A stretch of DNA of 39,986 nucleotides from a virus (IMGVR_UViG_3300045993_001142:1-39986), one strand, 5' to 3'. Positions 12,948-21,412 are shown, counted from the stretch's first letter. Numbers and translations: made by a program. Notes: a model not told the origin generated them from the sequence alone.

Positions 12948-14310
12948 CGCCGCCGCGGTGAAGCGGGAGCTGGCCCAGCGCAGCCTTCTCCGCTTCGTCC
13001 CCTGGCTGACGTCCACCTACCAGCCCCCGCGGCACCTGGGGGCCCTGGTGGAGCGCCTGGAGGCCATGGTGGCCGGCAAGCCCCAGCGCCTGGTGGTGCA
13101 CGCCCCGCCCCGCCACGGCAAGACGGAGCTGCTGCTGCACTTCATCGCCTGGGTGCTGTGGCGCCGGCCGGAGCTGCAGATGGCCTACTGCAGCTACGGG
13201 GCGGACATCACCCGCAGCAAGTCGCGGGTGGCGATGGGCTTCGTCCAGCGCCTCGGCGTGCAGCTGGCCACGGAGAATGTCACCGAGTGGCTGACGCCGC
13301 AGCGGGGTGGGCTGCGGGCGAAGTCCGTCACCGAGGGCCTCACCGGCCACGCCGTCAACCTGGGTATCATCGATGACCCAGTGAAGGGGCGCCTGCAGGC
13401 GGAGTCCTCGAGGATGCGCGACAGGCTGAAGGACTGGGCGGAGTCGGAGTTCCTCACCCGCCTCGAGCCCGGGGCCTCGGCCGTCTGCACCATGACGCGG
13501 TGGCACCCGGATGACTTGGCCGGCTGGCTCATCCGCGAGAAGGGGTGGGAGGAGCTGCGCCTCCCGGCCCTCACCGACGGCGACGTGGCGCTGTGGCCGG
13601 AGCGGTGGAGCCCCGAGGCCCTGAAGACGCGGCGGGCGGAGGTGGGCGAGTACACCTGGGCCAGCCTCTTCCAGGGCGTGCCGCGGCCGCGCGGGGGCGC
13701 CGTCTTCGGGGACCCCGAGGCCTACGAGGCGCTGCCGGCCACCTACCGCATCGCCATCGGCCTCGACTTCGCCTACTCGAAGCGCACCTCCAGCGACTGG
13801 AGCGTCGCTGTCGTCATGGCCGAGTGCGCCGGGTACTTCTACGTCCTGGACGTGCTGCGGGCGCAGCAGCGGGCGCCCGAATTCTCCGCGGCGCTGCGCC
13901 CCTACCGGGTGCGCTACCCCACGGCGCGGTGGCGCTGGTACGCGGCGGGGACGGAGACGGGCGTGGCCGACTTCCTACGGCCGATGCTCGCTGGCGCCGG
14001 CGAGAAGCGGCCGGACGGCAGCGCCTTCAGTCCGGTGCCGCTGGAGGTGCTGGCGCCGCACGGGGACAAGTTCACCCGCGCCATCCCCTACGCCGCCGCG
14101 TGGAATGCCCGCAAGGTGCTGCTGCCGGAGGACGCGGCCGCGAGGTGGGTGGATGAGTTGGTGGCAGAGCACTCCAGCTTCACCGGCGTCAACGACGCGC
14201 ACGACGACATCATCGACGCCGCGGTGGCCGCCTTCGACGTGCTGGCGACGGCGCCGGTGTCCTTCGGCGCGCCCGGAGAGCGCCGCGTGCTGTCCCCTCG
14301 CCGCATGTAA
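12910..14310 (+). CDS. Large terminase subunit (466 aa)
   Basis: ATPase part: Walker A APPRHGKT (65-72), Walker B LGIIDD (151-156), and the coupling motif around TRWHP (196-200). Nuclease part: D286 in GLDFAYSK and D432-D433 in DAHDDIIDA, the RNase-H-like metal ligands. It pumps DNA into the prohead and cuts it. The TTG at 12910 gives a 38-nt overlap with the preceding gene; a GTG at 12958 is an alternative that keeps all motifs. The stop TAA is the first part of the repeated motif at 14307. Confidence 0.92.
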   Translation: MTPTPRRPLPPIDAAAVKRELAQRSLLRFVPWLTSTYQPPRHLGALVERLEAMVAGKPQRLVVHAPPRHGKTELLLHFIAWVLWRRPELQMAYCSYGADITRSKSRVAMGFVQRLGVQLATENVTEWLTPQRGGLRAKSVTEGLTGHAVNLGIIDDPVKGRLQAESSRMRDRLKDWAESEFLTRLEPGASAVCTMTRWHPDDLAGWLIREKGWEELRLPALTDGDVALWPERWSPEALKTRRAEVGEYTWASLFQGVPRPRGGAVFGDPEAYEALPATYRIAIGLDFAYSKRTSSDWSVAVVMAECAGYFYVLDVLRAQQRAPEFSAALRPYRVRYPTARWRWYAAGTETGVADFLRPMLAGAGEKRPDGSAFSPVPLEVLAPHGDKFTRAIPYAAAWNARKVLLPEDAAARWVDELVAEHSSFTGVNDAHDDIIDAAVAAFDVLATAPVSFGAPGERRVLSPRRM

Positions 14311-14328
14311 CACCGAGAGTTTCGGCAC
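14307..14328 (+). promoter_or_regulatory. Three-copy intergenic motif, copy 1 (before HNH/portal/sigma/MuF block)
   Basis: Starts GTAACACCGAGAGTTTCGGC and continues AC. The TAA is the terminase stop. The 68-nt gap to the next ATG is among the largest between plus-strand late genes. CCGA and TCGG could form a four-bp stem around GAGTT. Copies 2 (18630) and 3 (36044) also begin at a TAA stop. A late promoter for the encoded sigma factor or an RNA element are the main readings. Confidence 0.7.
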
Positions 14329-14378
14329 GGGCGTGCGGGCCCCTTGCGGGCGGCCCGGTGGCGCGCGCAGTGTGGGCC

Positions 14379-14888
14379 ATGCCCGCGCCGAACACCGTGG
14401 ACCGGTTCTGGTCGCAGACGACCCCAGAGCCCACCACCGGATGCTGGCTTTGGATGAGCACCGTCGGGCCAACCGGGTACGGGGCTTTCGCGCTGCGCGG
14501 CATCAACTGGAAGGCCCATCGGCTCGCCTACCACCTGCACCGCGGACCCATCCCCGCCGGCCTCATCGTTCGGCACCGCTGCGACACGCCCCTCTGCGTC
14601 AACCCCGCGCACCTGGTGCTGGGCACGCACGCGGAGAACGTCGCCGATCGCGTGCGTCGGTGCCGCACCGTCACCAACCAGGGGCGCGCCCCGCTGACGC
14701 CAGAGGCCATTTCCGCCATGCAGGAGCTCTACGCCTCGGGGGCCTTCACGCAAGCCGAGCTCGGACGGCGCTTCGGGCTCACGCAGGTGGGTGCATCGCG
14801 CTACCTGAAGGGCATCGAGTTGCCCAGGGGCCGCCGAGGGCGTCCTGGCTCTGGGAGTCGTCGCGTGCCTGGGGGTCGGCCATGCTGA
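14379..14888 (+). CDS. HNH endonuclease with C-terminal helix-turn-helix (169 aa), copy 2
   Basis: GCWLW (22-26), KAHRLAY with H47, IVRHRCDTPLCVNPAHL with H66, C68, C73, N75 and H78, then THAENV. It is clearly a paralogue of the 8147 gene. Residues ~110-150 (LTPEAISAMQELYASGAFTQAELGRRFGLTQVGASRYLKGI) form a helix-turn-helix that should add DNA specificity. HNH genes beside terminases can assist packaging cleavage in HK97-like phages, or they can be homing nucleases. ATG 14379 is chosen; a GTG at 14358 would add seven residues. It ends 7 nt inside the portal gene. Confidence 0.85.
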   Translation: MPAPNTVDRFWSQTTPEPTTGCWLWMSTVGPTGYGAFALRGINWKAHRLAYHLHRGPIPAGLIVRHRCDTPLCVNPAHLVLGTHAENVADRVRRCRTVTNQGRAPLTPEAISAMQELYASGAFTQAELGRRFGLTQVGASRYLKGIELPRGRRGRPGSGSRRVPGGRPC

Positions 14889-16510
14889 CGCCGCGGATGC
14901 CGTACCGGGAGATCCCGAATTTTTCTTGGACGGACGTCGACTCCGTCCAGCAGGTGAAAGCGGCCATCCGGCAGCTCGAGTTCGGCCACCTCCAGGCCGC
15001 GGCCCTCATCGTCGACGCCATGCGGCGGGACGACAGAATCAGCGCCTGCCTCGACAGGCGGACGCAGGCCCTGCCGGCCCTCCCCTTCCGGCTCGAGCCC
15101 GGCGAGGGCGCCCAGGCGCAGCGCGCCATGGATGCCCTGGAGGAGTCCTTCGAGGAAGTCTTCCCCGACGCCGTCCTCGGAGAGCTGCAGTCCTGGGAGG
15201 TGATGCTGGGCATCAGCATCGCCCAGCTGCTGCCCTGGGAGGAGCGCGGGGGCCTCCTCTGGCCGCGCCTGAAGGTGTGGCACCCGCGGCACCTCATGTG
15301 GCGCTGGGACACCCGGGCCTGGCACATCAACACCGAGACGGAGGCGTCGGTGAAGGTGACGCCCGGGGACGGGCAGTGGCTGCTGTACGCCAGCCACAGC
15401 CTCGACAGGGCCTACATGTGGGGCGCCTCGAGGTACCTCTACGTCCCCTGGCTGCTGCGCCAGTGGGGGCTGCGGGACTGGGGCAGGTGGAGCGAGGTGT
15501 ACGGGACGCCCATCCGCAAGGCCTTCACCCCCGCCGCGGCCGACGAGGCCGACAAGCAGCGCTTCCTGGACGAGGTGACGCAGCTGGGGGTGGAGTCCAC
15601 CATCCGCCTGCCCACCAGCGCGGATCCGTCGCAGAAGTTCGACGTCGAGCTGCTCGAGGCGAAGTCGACGGGCAGCGACGGCTTCGACCGCCTCGTCAGC
15701 AAGGCGGAGGCGGGCATCGCCATCTGCATCCTCGGGCAGAACCTCAGCACCGAGGTGAAGGGTGGCAGCTACGCCGCCGCCCAGGTGCACGAGTCAATCC
15801 GAGGGGAGATTCTCCAGGCCGACGCGCAGCGCCTCGCCGTCTGCCTCCGAGAGCACGTCCTCAAGCCGTGGGCCGCCCTCAACTTCGGCGACGCCAACCT
15901 CGCCCCCCGCCTCTGCTGGAATACCGAGCCGCCCGCCGACAAGGTGCAGGTGGGGGTGGCGCTGAAGGGCCTCGGCGAGGGCATCTCTGCCCTCAAGGCC
16001 GCCGGCGCCAACCCCGACGTGGACGAGCTCCTGGAGGACGCGGGCGTCCCCATCTCGGCCCCGGCCAAGACGCCCCAGCAGGAGGCCGAAGAGGCCGAAG
16101 AGAAAGCCGAAGCCGCGAAGCAGGCGGCGGAGGCCCTACAGCCCGGCGGACGCCCCCCCGACGCCGCCGGCAGTCCCGTCGCACCGCCCCCACCCGCTCC
16201 CGCCAAAGCCCTCGCGGCCAGGCTGGAGGGCGTGAAGGCCTCGGGGGCGGTGCGCGGGCAGCTGTACATCGACGCCGTCGCCGACGACGCCAAGGCGGCC
16301 GCGGTGAAGGCCGTCGCGCCCGACGTGCACCTCCTCCTGACGGCCGTGATGAATTCCTCGGACTTCGAGGGCCTCAAGGCGCAGCTGGTGGCGGCCTTCG
16401 GGACGTTGGAGCCTGACGCGCTGGCAGACCTCGTCCAAAAGGCGATGGTGATGGCGGAGCTCGCCGGCCGGCTGTCGGCCCTCGAGGACGTCGGTGCGTC
16501 CCGCACCTGA
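14882..16510 (+). CDS. Mu gp29-like (DUF935) portal protein (542 aa)
   Basis: The N-terminal and central regions match the DUF935 portal family: QLEFGHLQAAALIVDAMRRDDRISACLDRRTQAL, WEVMLGISIAQLL, VPWLLRQWGLRDWGRWSEVYGTPIRKAF and AICILGQNLSTEVKGGSYAAAQVHESIRGEILQAD. It forms the dodecameric DNA gate of the capsid. After ~residue 390 comes an acidic coiled coil (EAEEAEEKAEAAKQAAEAL), a Pro-rich linker and a helical tail. ATG 14882 overlaps the HNH gene. Its end overlaps the sigma gene by 17 nt. Confidence 0.88.
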   Translation: MLTPRMPYREIPNFSWTDVDSVQQVKAAIRQLEFGHLQAAALIVDAMRRDDRISACLDRRTQALPALPFRLEPGEGAQAQRAMDALEESFEEVFPDAVLGELQSWEVMLGISIAQLLPWEERGGLLWPRLKVWHPRHLMWRWDTRAWHINTETEASVKVTPGDGQWLLYASHSLDRAYMWGASRYLYVPWLLRQWGLRDWGRWSEVYGTPIRKAFTPAAADEADKQRFLDEVTQLGVESTIRLPTSADPSQKFDVELLEAKSTGSDGFDRLVSKAEAGIAICILGQNLSTEVKGGSYAAAQVHESIRGEILQADAQRLAVCLREHVLKPWAALNFGDANLAPRLCWNTEPPADKVQVGVALKGLGEGISALKAAGANPDVDELLEDAGVPISAPAKTPQQEAEEAEEKAEAAKQAAEALQPGGRPPDAAGSPVAPPPPAPAKALAARLEGVKASGAVRGQLYIDAVADDAKAAAVKAVAPDVHLLLTAVMNSSDFEGLKAQLVAAFGTLEPDALADLVQKAMVMAELAGRLSALEDVGASRT

Positions 16511-17060
16511 GGACGTCGCGGCTGCGCAGGCAGGCAACCGCCTAGCCATGACTCGCGTCGTCCAAGCCTGCACCCGCCTCGTCGCCTACCTCGCCAGCCG
16601 CTACCACGTCCCGGCCGGCCTCGAGGTGGAAGACCTCCACCAGGAGGGCAACATCGGCATCCTCCTGGCGGTGCGGAGGTACGAGGCCTCCCGAGGCGAC
16701 TTCGTCCCCTACGCCATGCAGTGGGTGCGGGCGCGGATGTCCAGGGCCTGCGACGTCGCCGCTGGCCGGCGCGGGCGCGGGAGTGGCTCCGTCGAGGCGG
16801 TGCTGACGGGCGAGCTCGAGGACTTCCCCGCCCCCCACCCCAGCGCCGAAGATGCGGCCGCGCGCGCGTCCGAGAGGAGGGCCGTGGAGGGCCTCTTGGA
16901 CGCGCTGCCCGTCCGCGAGGCGCTGGTGGTGCGGGCCCGGCTGGCCGGGGCCACCCTGGAGGAGGCGGGGGAGGAGCTGGGGTACGCCCGGAGCTGGGCC
17001 AGCGGCGTCGAGTCGCTGGCCGTCGCCAGGCTGAAGGTGGCGGCCCGGGGGCTGCGGTGA
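16494..17060 (+). CDS. Phage-encoded sigma70-family factor (188 aa)
   Basis: Residues ~20-85 are a sigma region 2 (LVAYLASRYHVPAGLEVEDLHQEGNIGILLAVRRYEASRGDFVPYAMQWVRARMSRA), with the EDLxQEGxIGLL-type core-binding helix and the F-PYA-W-R strand-opening part. Residues ~136-188 form region 4 (LDALPVREALVVRARLAGATLEEAGEELGYARSWASGVESLAVARLKVAA), a helix-turn-helix that would read a -35 element. Regions 1 and 3 are short, as in alternative sigmas. It sits between portal and MuF, overlapping both, and would redirect host RNA polymerase late in infection. GTG start. Confidence 0.85.
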   Translation: MRPAPEDVAAAQAGNRLAMTRVVQACTRLVAYLASRYHVPAGLEVEDLHQEGNIGILLAVRRYEASRGDFVPYAMQWVRARMSRACDVAAGRRGRGSGSVEAVLTGELEDFPAPHPSAEDAAARASERRAVEGLLDALPVREALVVRARLAGATLEEAGEELGYARSWASGVESLAVARLKVAARGLR

Positions 17061-18421
17061 GTGCCCCCACCGACGTGAAGCGCTTCCACGAGGCCGTGGA
17101 GGCCCTCGCCGCGCGCCTGACGGCGGCGGGGTACCCGGTGGACGTCGAGCGCCTGGGGCAGGACATGGCGGCCCGGGCGCAGCTGCTGGGGGCCACGGCG
17201 CAGCTGGACATGGCCGCCGAGGTTTGGGAGGCCATCGACGCCGCGGTGGCCAACGGGGAGACGTTCGAGGACTTCCGGCAGCGCATCTCCGACTCGATGG
17301 CGAAGTCCTGGGGCCGGGGGCAGGTGGGCGGCGCTGGCACCGCCTTCGCGGCCAACCGCCTCGACAACCTCTTCCGCACCAACCTCCAGCGCGCCTACTC
17401 CGCCGGCCGGGTGGCCTCGTACCTCGAGCCCGACATCGCCGCGACGCGGCCGGTGTGGAAGTACTCGGCCATCCTGGACTCCCGCACGTCGCCGCTCTGC
17501 AAGGCCTGCGCGGGCACGGTGCTGCCGGCCTCGTCCACCTGGTGGCAGTCGCACACCCCGCCGCTGCACCACCGCTGCCGCAGCACCATCATCGCCCTGA
17601 CGCAGCGCCAGGGGGACGTGCTGGGGATGACGCGGCACCCACCCACCGGCCAGCCGACGGAGGGCTTCGGGGAGCTGGACAACCCCTGGCGGCCCGACTT
17701 GCGCAGCTACCCCAAGCCGCTGGTGGCGGTGGCGAAGGTGCCGAAAGCCACCCCCAAGCGGGCGGCAAAGCCCCCGCCTCCGCCGGCCCTTGCTGTCACG
17801 GGGACGGCGGTGGCCGACGTCCAGAAGTACGCCCCGAGGGCCGCCGCCATCCTCGGCAAGCACCTGCACGTCGACAGGATGTCCAACGCCAGCCACCAGG
17901 CCCTCCTCATCCAGCTGGAGGCCGAGTCGCCGGACGTCCTGCGGGCGCTGGTGAAGGACGGCGTCACCATCCGGGTCACGCCAGGGAGCGTCGTGGACGC
18001 GGACCTGCCTGGCGGCACCATCAGGCGGCTCTTCGCCCAGGGCGTCACCACCTTCGACGGGCGGACGTGGGACAAGGTGTACGGAGTCTACGACTCCGCG
18101 AACAAGCGGCTCCTGGTGGGCGAAGGCTTCCGCCCCGTCGGCACGCTGCTGCACGAGCTCGGCCACGCGCTGGACAACATCGGAGAGCGCCCCGGCGTCT
18201 GGGCGCTGTCGACGGATCCATCCTTCCGCCAGGCCCACGCAGCCTGGGAGGCGGGCGGCAATCGCCCCTCCTACTTCGCCAACCACTCAACCGCGCACGT
18301 CGAGACGTGGGCCGAGGCCTTTGCCTTGCTGCGGGACTACGGCGCCGACTTCGTGGCCCGCTTTTTCTCGCCTGGCATCAAAGACGCCCTCCTGGCAGTC
18401 TTGAAACGAAAGGGCTACTGA
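17057..18421 (+). CDS. MuF head protein fused to an HExxH metallopeptidase domain (454 aa)
   Basis: Residues ~60-190 are the Mu F/SPP1 gp7 head-morphogenesis domain (RLDNLFRTNLQRAYSAGR, ILDSRTSPLCKACAG with C148 and C151, HHRCRS with C174). A Lys/Pro-rich linker covers ~228-250. The C-terminal domain holds LLHELGHALDNIG with H366, E367 and H370, and E420 in ETWAEAFA as likely third zinc ligand, like lethal-factor-type (ATLF) metallopeptidases. MuF proteins lie inside the capsid and can carry C-terminal toxin domains in temperate phages; this one may be injected with DNA. A self-processing role is the alternative. Confidence 0.82.
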   Translation: MSAPTDVKRFHEAVEALAARLTAAGYPVDVERLGQDMAARAQLLGATAQLDMAAEVWEAIDAAVANGETFEDFRQRISDSMAKSWGRGQVGGAGTAFAANRLDNLFRTNLQRAYSAGRVASYLEPDIAATRPVWKYSAILDSRTSPLCKACAGTVLPASSTWWQSHTPPLHHRCRSTIIALTQRQGDVLGMTRHPPTGQPTEGFGELDNPWRPDLRSYPKPLVAVAKVPKATPKRAAKPPPPPALAVTGTAVADVQKYAPRAAAILGKHLHVDRMSNASHQALLIQLEAESPDVLRALVKDGVTIRVTPGSVVDADLPGGTIRRLFAQGVTTFDGRTWDKVYGVYDSANKRLLVGEGFRPVGTLLHELGHALDNIGERPGVWALSTDPSFRQAHAAWEAGGNRPSYFANHSTAHVETWAEAFALLRDYGADFVARFFSPGIKDALLAVLKRKGY

Positions 18422-18633
18422 TGGCCGCGTACCGCGTCCCAGGCACCGAGGACATCATCGCGCCAGCCGGCGAGGTGAAGAGCGGCACCGCCGCCGACGG
18501 CGTCGTCCTCCTCCGCCCGGGCGATGCAGAGCACGACGTCTGGCTGGGCTTCGTCGTGGCCGATGTGCCGAAGTCCAGCCTGGCATTCGTCCGAGGCCTG
18601 TACCTGGCTCGAGGCCTCCCCTCGCCCGTGTAA
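18421..18633 (+). CDS. Small protein after MuF-peptidase, possible immunity partner (70 aa)
   Basis: The ATG overlaps the MuF stop by one base (TGATG), so the two are coupled. The protein is short and slightly acidic, with beta-type segments (GVVLLRPGDAEHDVWLGFVVADVPKSSLAFVRGLYLARG). No family was recognised. A small coupled gene behind a toxin-like fusion is the usual place for an immunity protein; it could equally be a minor head component. It ends at the TAA of motif copy 2. Confidence 0.55.
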   Translation: MAAYRVPGTEDIIAPAGEVKSGTAADGVVLLRPGDAEHDVWLGFVVADVPKSSLAFVRGLYLARGLPSPV

Positions 18634-18651
18634 CACCGAGAGTTTCGGCAC
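18630..18651 (+). promoter_or_regulatory. Three-copy intergenic motif, copy 2 (before protease/capsid/tail block)
   Basis: Identical to copy 1 over all 22 bases. It begins at the TAA stop of the preceding gene, and the next ATG (18680) lies 50 nt after the motif start. Copy 3 has the same 50-nt spacing to an ATG and the same GCGTCATGGC around it. This fixed geometry suggests promoter and leader function. Confidence 0.7.
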
Positions 18652-18679
18652 CGCCCGACGCCCAGGGCGCGCCCGCGTC

Positions 18680-19729
18680 ATGGCGCTGGCGATGCAGGAG
18701 CAGGCGGCCCTCACCTTCCATCTCGCGCTCGGTGCGGACAAGCAGCCGCCGACGGAGTTCCGCCTCTTCAAGGCCGGGAAGAACAAGACGCTGAAGGGCG
18801 AGCTCTCCTTCTCGGCGCGCAGCGCCAAGGAGTGCGCCGCCTTCGCCGAGGAGCTGGGGCGGGACCTGGTCATCGACTACGAGCATGCATCGCTCGGTGC
18901 CTCGTCCGCCGTCGACCCCTCCAAGGCGGGCGAGGCGGCCGGGTTCTTCTCCATCGAGACGCGTGACGACGGCCTCTGGGCCACCAACGTCTCCTGGACG
19001 GACGACGCCGCGGCCAAGCTGTCGGCCCGCAAGTACAGGTACTTCTCGCCCGTCGTCACCTACGACAGGGAGACGCGCGAGGTGCTGAGCGTCTTCAACG
19101 CCGCCCTCACCAACAACCCCGCCACCCTCGCCCAGAAGCCCCTCGTGGCGTCTGCAACCCCTGTCGCACCTTTCCTGGAGACCGCCGTGGCCAACGCCTT
19201 CAACGTCGCCCTGTCCCTGCATCCCGACGCCGCTGAGAGCGTCGCCCTCACCGCGCTGGAGAAGCTGAAGGCGGGCGCCGAGGCCCTCCTCTCGGCCACC
19301 GGCAAGGCCACCGTCTCCGAGGCCGTCGGCACCATCTCCGCCTGGAAGGCCGGGGCCGAGAAGGCCGAGGCCCTGGCGGCCGAGCTGGCCACCCTCAAGG
19401 CCGCGGCCGTCGACGGCCAGGTGGCGGCCCTCATCGCCGAGGGCAAGAAGGCCGGCAAGGTGGCCCCCGCCCAGGTGGAGCTGCTCACCAAGATGGGCAA
19501 GCGGGACGTCGAGGAGCTGAAGGCCTTCCTGGCGGCCTCGCCCAAGCTGATGGGCGGCGCGGCCATCGAGCCCACCAGCGACGCGGCCGGCGTGGGTGCG
19601 GTCGGCCTCACCGCGACCGAGCTGGCCGTCCTCAACCTCATGGGCGTCAAGCCCGAGGCCTTCGCGAAGACCAAGGCCGCCTTCGGCGGCGTGGTGCCCG
19701 AGGGCATCAACACCCCCTCGTCGAACTGA
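18680..19729 (+). CDS. Mu I-like prohead protease/scaffold (349 aa)
   Basis: Residues ~10-150 match the Mu I protease: GRDLVIDYEHAS (D66, H69), AAGFFSIETRDDGLWATNVSWTDDAA, KYRYFSPVV (119-126) and FNAALTNNPAT. The C-terminal 200 residues are helical and Ala/Lys/Glu-rich, typical of the internal scaffold that the protease cleaves after assembly. The frame is open far upstream, but the ATG at 18680 is the first sensible start after the stop and motif; no strong ribosome-binding site precedes it. Confidence 0.85.
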   Translation: MALAMQEQAALTFHLALGADKQPPTEFRLFKAGKNKTLKGELSFSARSAKECAAFAEELGRDLVIDYEHASLGASSAVDPSKAGEAAGFFSIETRDDGLWATNVSWTDDAAAKLSARKYRYFSPVVTYDRETREVLSVFNAALTNNPATLAQKPLVASATPVAPFLETAVANAFNVALSLHPDAAESVALTALEKLKAGAEALLSATGKATVSEAVGTISAWKAGAEKAEALAAELATLKAAAVDGQVAALIAEGKKAGKVAPAQVELLTKMGKRDVEELKAFLAASPKLMGGAAIEPTSDAAGVGAVGLTATELAVLNLMGVKPEAFAKTKAAFGGVVPEGINTPSSN

Positions 19730-19749
19730 GCCACCAGGAGAACTGACCC

Positions 19750-20193
19750 ATGGCCGCACTGACTGCAGAGCGCAACACTCCCCGCCTCGGCGACGAGGGC
19801 GCCGTCACCGCCATCCTCAAGCTGCCGATGAAGGCGTCGACGAAAATCTACAAGGGCAGCCTCGTCGTCATCGACGCGGGCTACGCGGCCCCGGGCCGCA
19901 CCGCCACCGGCCTCATCGCCGTGGGCCGGGCCGAGCGCACCGTCGACAACAGCTCCGGCGCGGCCGGGGCGCTCTTCATCGAGGTCCGCCGCGGCTGCCA
20001 TGGCTTCGCCAACAGCGCCGCGGGCGACCTCATCGCCCAGGCCAACGTCGGGGCCATCGTCTACATCGTGGACGACCAGACCGTCGCGCTCACCTCCGCC
20101 ACCAACACCCGCAGCGTGGCTGGCCAGGTGCTGTCCATCGGTGAGGGCGACTCCCTCGTCTACGTCGAGACCACCGGCCGCGTGGCCGCCTAA
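19750..20193 (+). CDS. Capsid decoration (DUF2190-like) protein (147 aa)
   Basis: AGGAGA lies 8 nt before the ATG. The protein is beta-rich and of the right size for a head-stabilising cement protein: KIYKGSLVVIDAGYAAPGRTATGLIAVGRAERTVDNSSG, then FANSAAGDLIAQANVGAIVYIVDDQTVALT. This pattern is usual for DUF2190-type proteins between protease/scaffold and major capsid in Mu-like phages. It would sit on the capsid surface. Confidence 0.75.
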   Translation: MAALTAERNTPRLGDEGAVTAILKLPMKASTKIYKGSLVVIDAGYAAPGRTATGLIAVGRAERTVDNSSGAAGALFIEVRRGCHGFANSAAGDLIAQANVGAIVYIVDDQTVALTSATNTRSVAGQVLSIGEGDSLVYVETTGRVAA

Positions 20194-20211
20194 CCCCTCG
20201 GAGCCACCACA

Positions 20212-21144
20212 GTGAACATCACGCCTGCAGTCATCGACGCCATCTTCTACTCGTTCAGCACCCAGTTCCAGGGCGCCTACGCGCGCATCGACCCCTGGTG
20301 GACCAAGGTGGCCTCGGACGTGCCCAGCGCGGGCCGCGAGAATCGCTACGCCTGGCTCCGCCTGCTCCCCCGCATGCGGGAGTGGATCGGCGAGCGCAAG
20401 TACGCCAACCTCGAGGCCGCGGGCTACGCGCTGGCCAACAAGGACTACGAGCTCTCGGTCGAGGTCGACCGCAACGACATCCAGGACGACAACATCGGCG
20501 TCTACGCGCCCTTCGTCCAGATGATGGGCGAGCAGGCGAAGCGCTGGCCGGACGACCTGGTGCTGTCGCTGCTGCAGAACGGCTCCACCAACCTGGCCTT
20601 CGACGGGCAGGCCTTCTTCTCGGCCTCGCACCCCACCGGCCAGCCGGGCAGCGCCTCCACCTACTCCAACTACTCCGCGTCGGCGATGGCGCTCAGCGCG
20701 GCCAACTACCAGACGGTGCGCCAGACGATGATGTCCTACGTCGGCGAGGACGGGCGCCCGCTCCAGGTGCAGCCCTCCCTCCTGGTGGTGCCGCCCCAGC
20801 TCGAGGCGGCGGCCCGGCAGATTCTCAACGCGGACTTCATCGCGCCGGCCGCTGCCGTCGGCCAGAACGCCGCCAGCGTCCAGCAGACCAACGTGCTGAA
20901 GGGCTCGGCGGAGCTGCTGGTGGTGCCGGACCTCACCGCCGCCGCCACCACCTGGTACCTGCTGGACACCACCAAGCCCATCAAGCCCTTCGTCTTCCAG
21001 ACGCGCAAGGCGCCCACCTTCGTCCCGATGGCGGATCCGACTTCGGAGAACGTCTTCAAGCGCCGCAAGTTCATCTTCGGCGTCGACGCCCGTGGCAACG
21101 CCGGCTACGCGCTCCCCTTCCTGGCGTACTCCGCCACCGCGTAA
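20212..21144 (+). CDS. Mu T-like major capsid protein (310 aa)
   Basis: Length and motifs fit the Mu T family: IFYSFSTQFQGAYAR at the start, RYAWLRLLPRMREWIGERKYANL, the YELSVEVDRNDIQDDNIGVYAPFVQMMGEQAKRWPDDLV segment, DGQAFFSASHP, and a C-terminal FKRRKFIFGVDARGNAGYALP. It forms the T-number shell. GTG start with GGAG about 9 nt upstream. Its place after the decoration gene and before DUF1320 matches Mu order. Confidence 0.9.
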   Translation: MNITPAVIDAIFYSFSTQFQGAYARIDPWWTKVASDVPSAGRENRYAWLRLLPRMREWIGERKYANLEAAGYALANKDYELSVEVDRNDIQDDNIGVYAPFVQMMGEQAKRWPDDLVLSLLQNGSTNLAFDGQAFFSASHPTGQPGSASTYSNYSASAMALSAANYQTVRQTMMSYVGEDGRPLQVQPSLLVVPPQLEAAARQILNADFIAPAAAVGQNAASVQQTNVLKGSAELLVVPDLTAAATTWYLLDTTKPIKPFVFQTRKAPTFVPMADPTSENVFKRRKFIFGVDARGNAGYALPFLAYSATA

Positions 21145-21148
21145 GGGC

Positions 21149-21400
21149 ATGGCCACCGTCGCCATCACCATCCCGCAGCGGCCCCAGTACAACAACGCCT
21201 ACTGGGTGCTGCAGCGCCGCTTCGAGTCCGGGGGGCCCTACCTCCTGGACGTCACCGAGGCGCAGCTGGCGGAGCTGAAGGCGGACCCCGTCCTCACCCT
21301 CATCGAGGACACCGCCGCCGTGCTGTCCATCGACGCGGCCCGGCCGGCTCCGGCCGCGGCCGCCCCGGATGTGCCGAAGACGAAGCCCTTGAAGCGGTGA
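21149..21400 (+). CDS. HI1506/Mu gp35-like small head-tail protein (83 aa)
   Basis: ATG at 21149, four bases after the capsid stop. LLDVTEAQLAELKADPVLTLIED resembles the C-terminal signature of small Mu gp35/HI1506-type proteins, which lie between the capsid and DUF1320 genes. An Ala/Pro tail ends in a basic PKTKPLKR. Role in head maturation or joining is inferred from position. Confidence 0.6.
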   Translation: MATVAITIPQRPQYNNAYWVLQRRFESGGPYLLDVTEAQLAELKADPVLTLIEDTAAVLSIDAARPAPAAAAPDVPKTKPLKR

Positions 21401-21412
21401 AGGAGATGAGAC

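Noticed and set aside
14311-14328. Three-copy motif as intrinsic terminator
   Set aside because: The CCGA/TCGG stem is only four bp and no T-run follows in any copy.
14105-14881. Long upstream extension of the portal frame
   Set aside because: Shadow of terminase and HNH genes; portal homology begins at the ATG at 14882.
19060-21195. 711-codon open frame on the minus strand
   Set aside because: Antisense to protease, decoration and capsid genes; Gly/Val/Asp-rich shadow.
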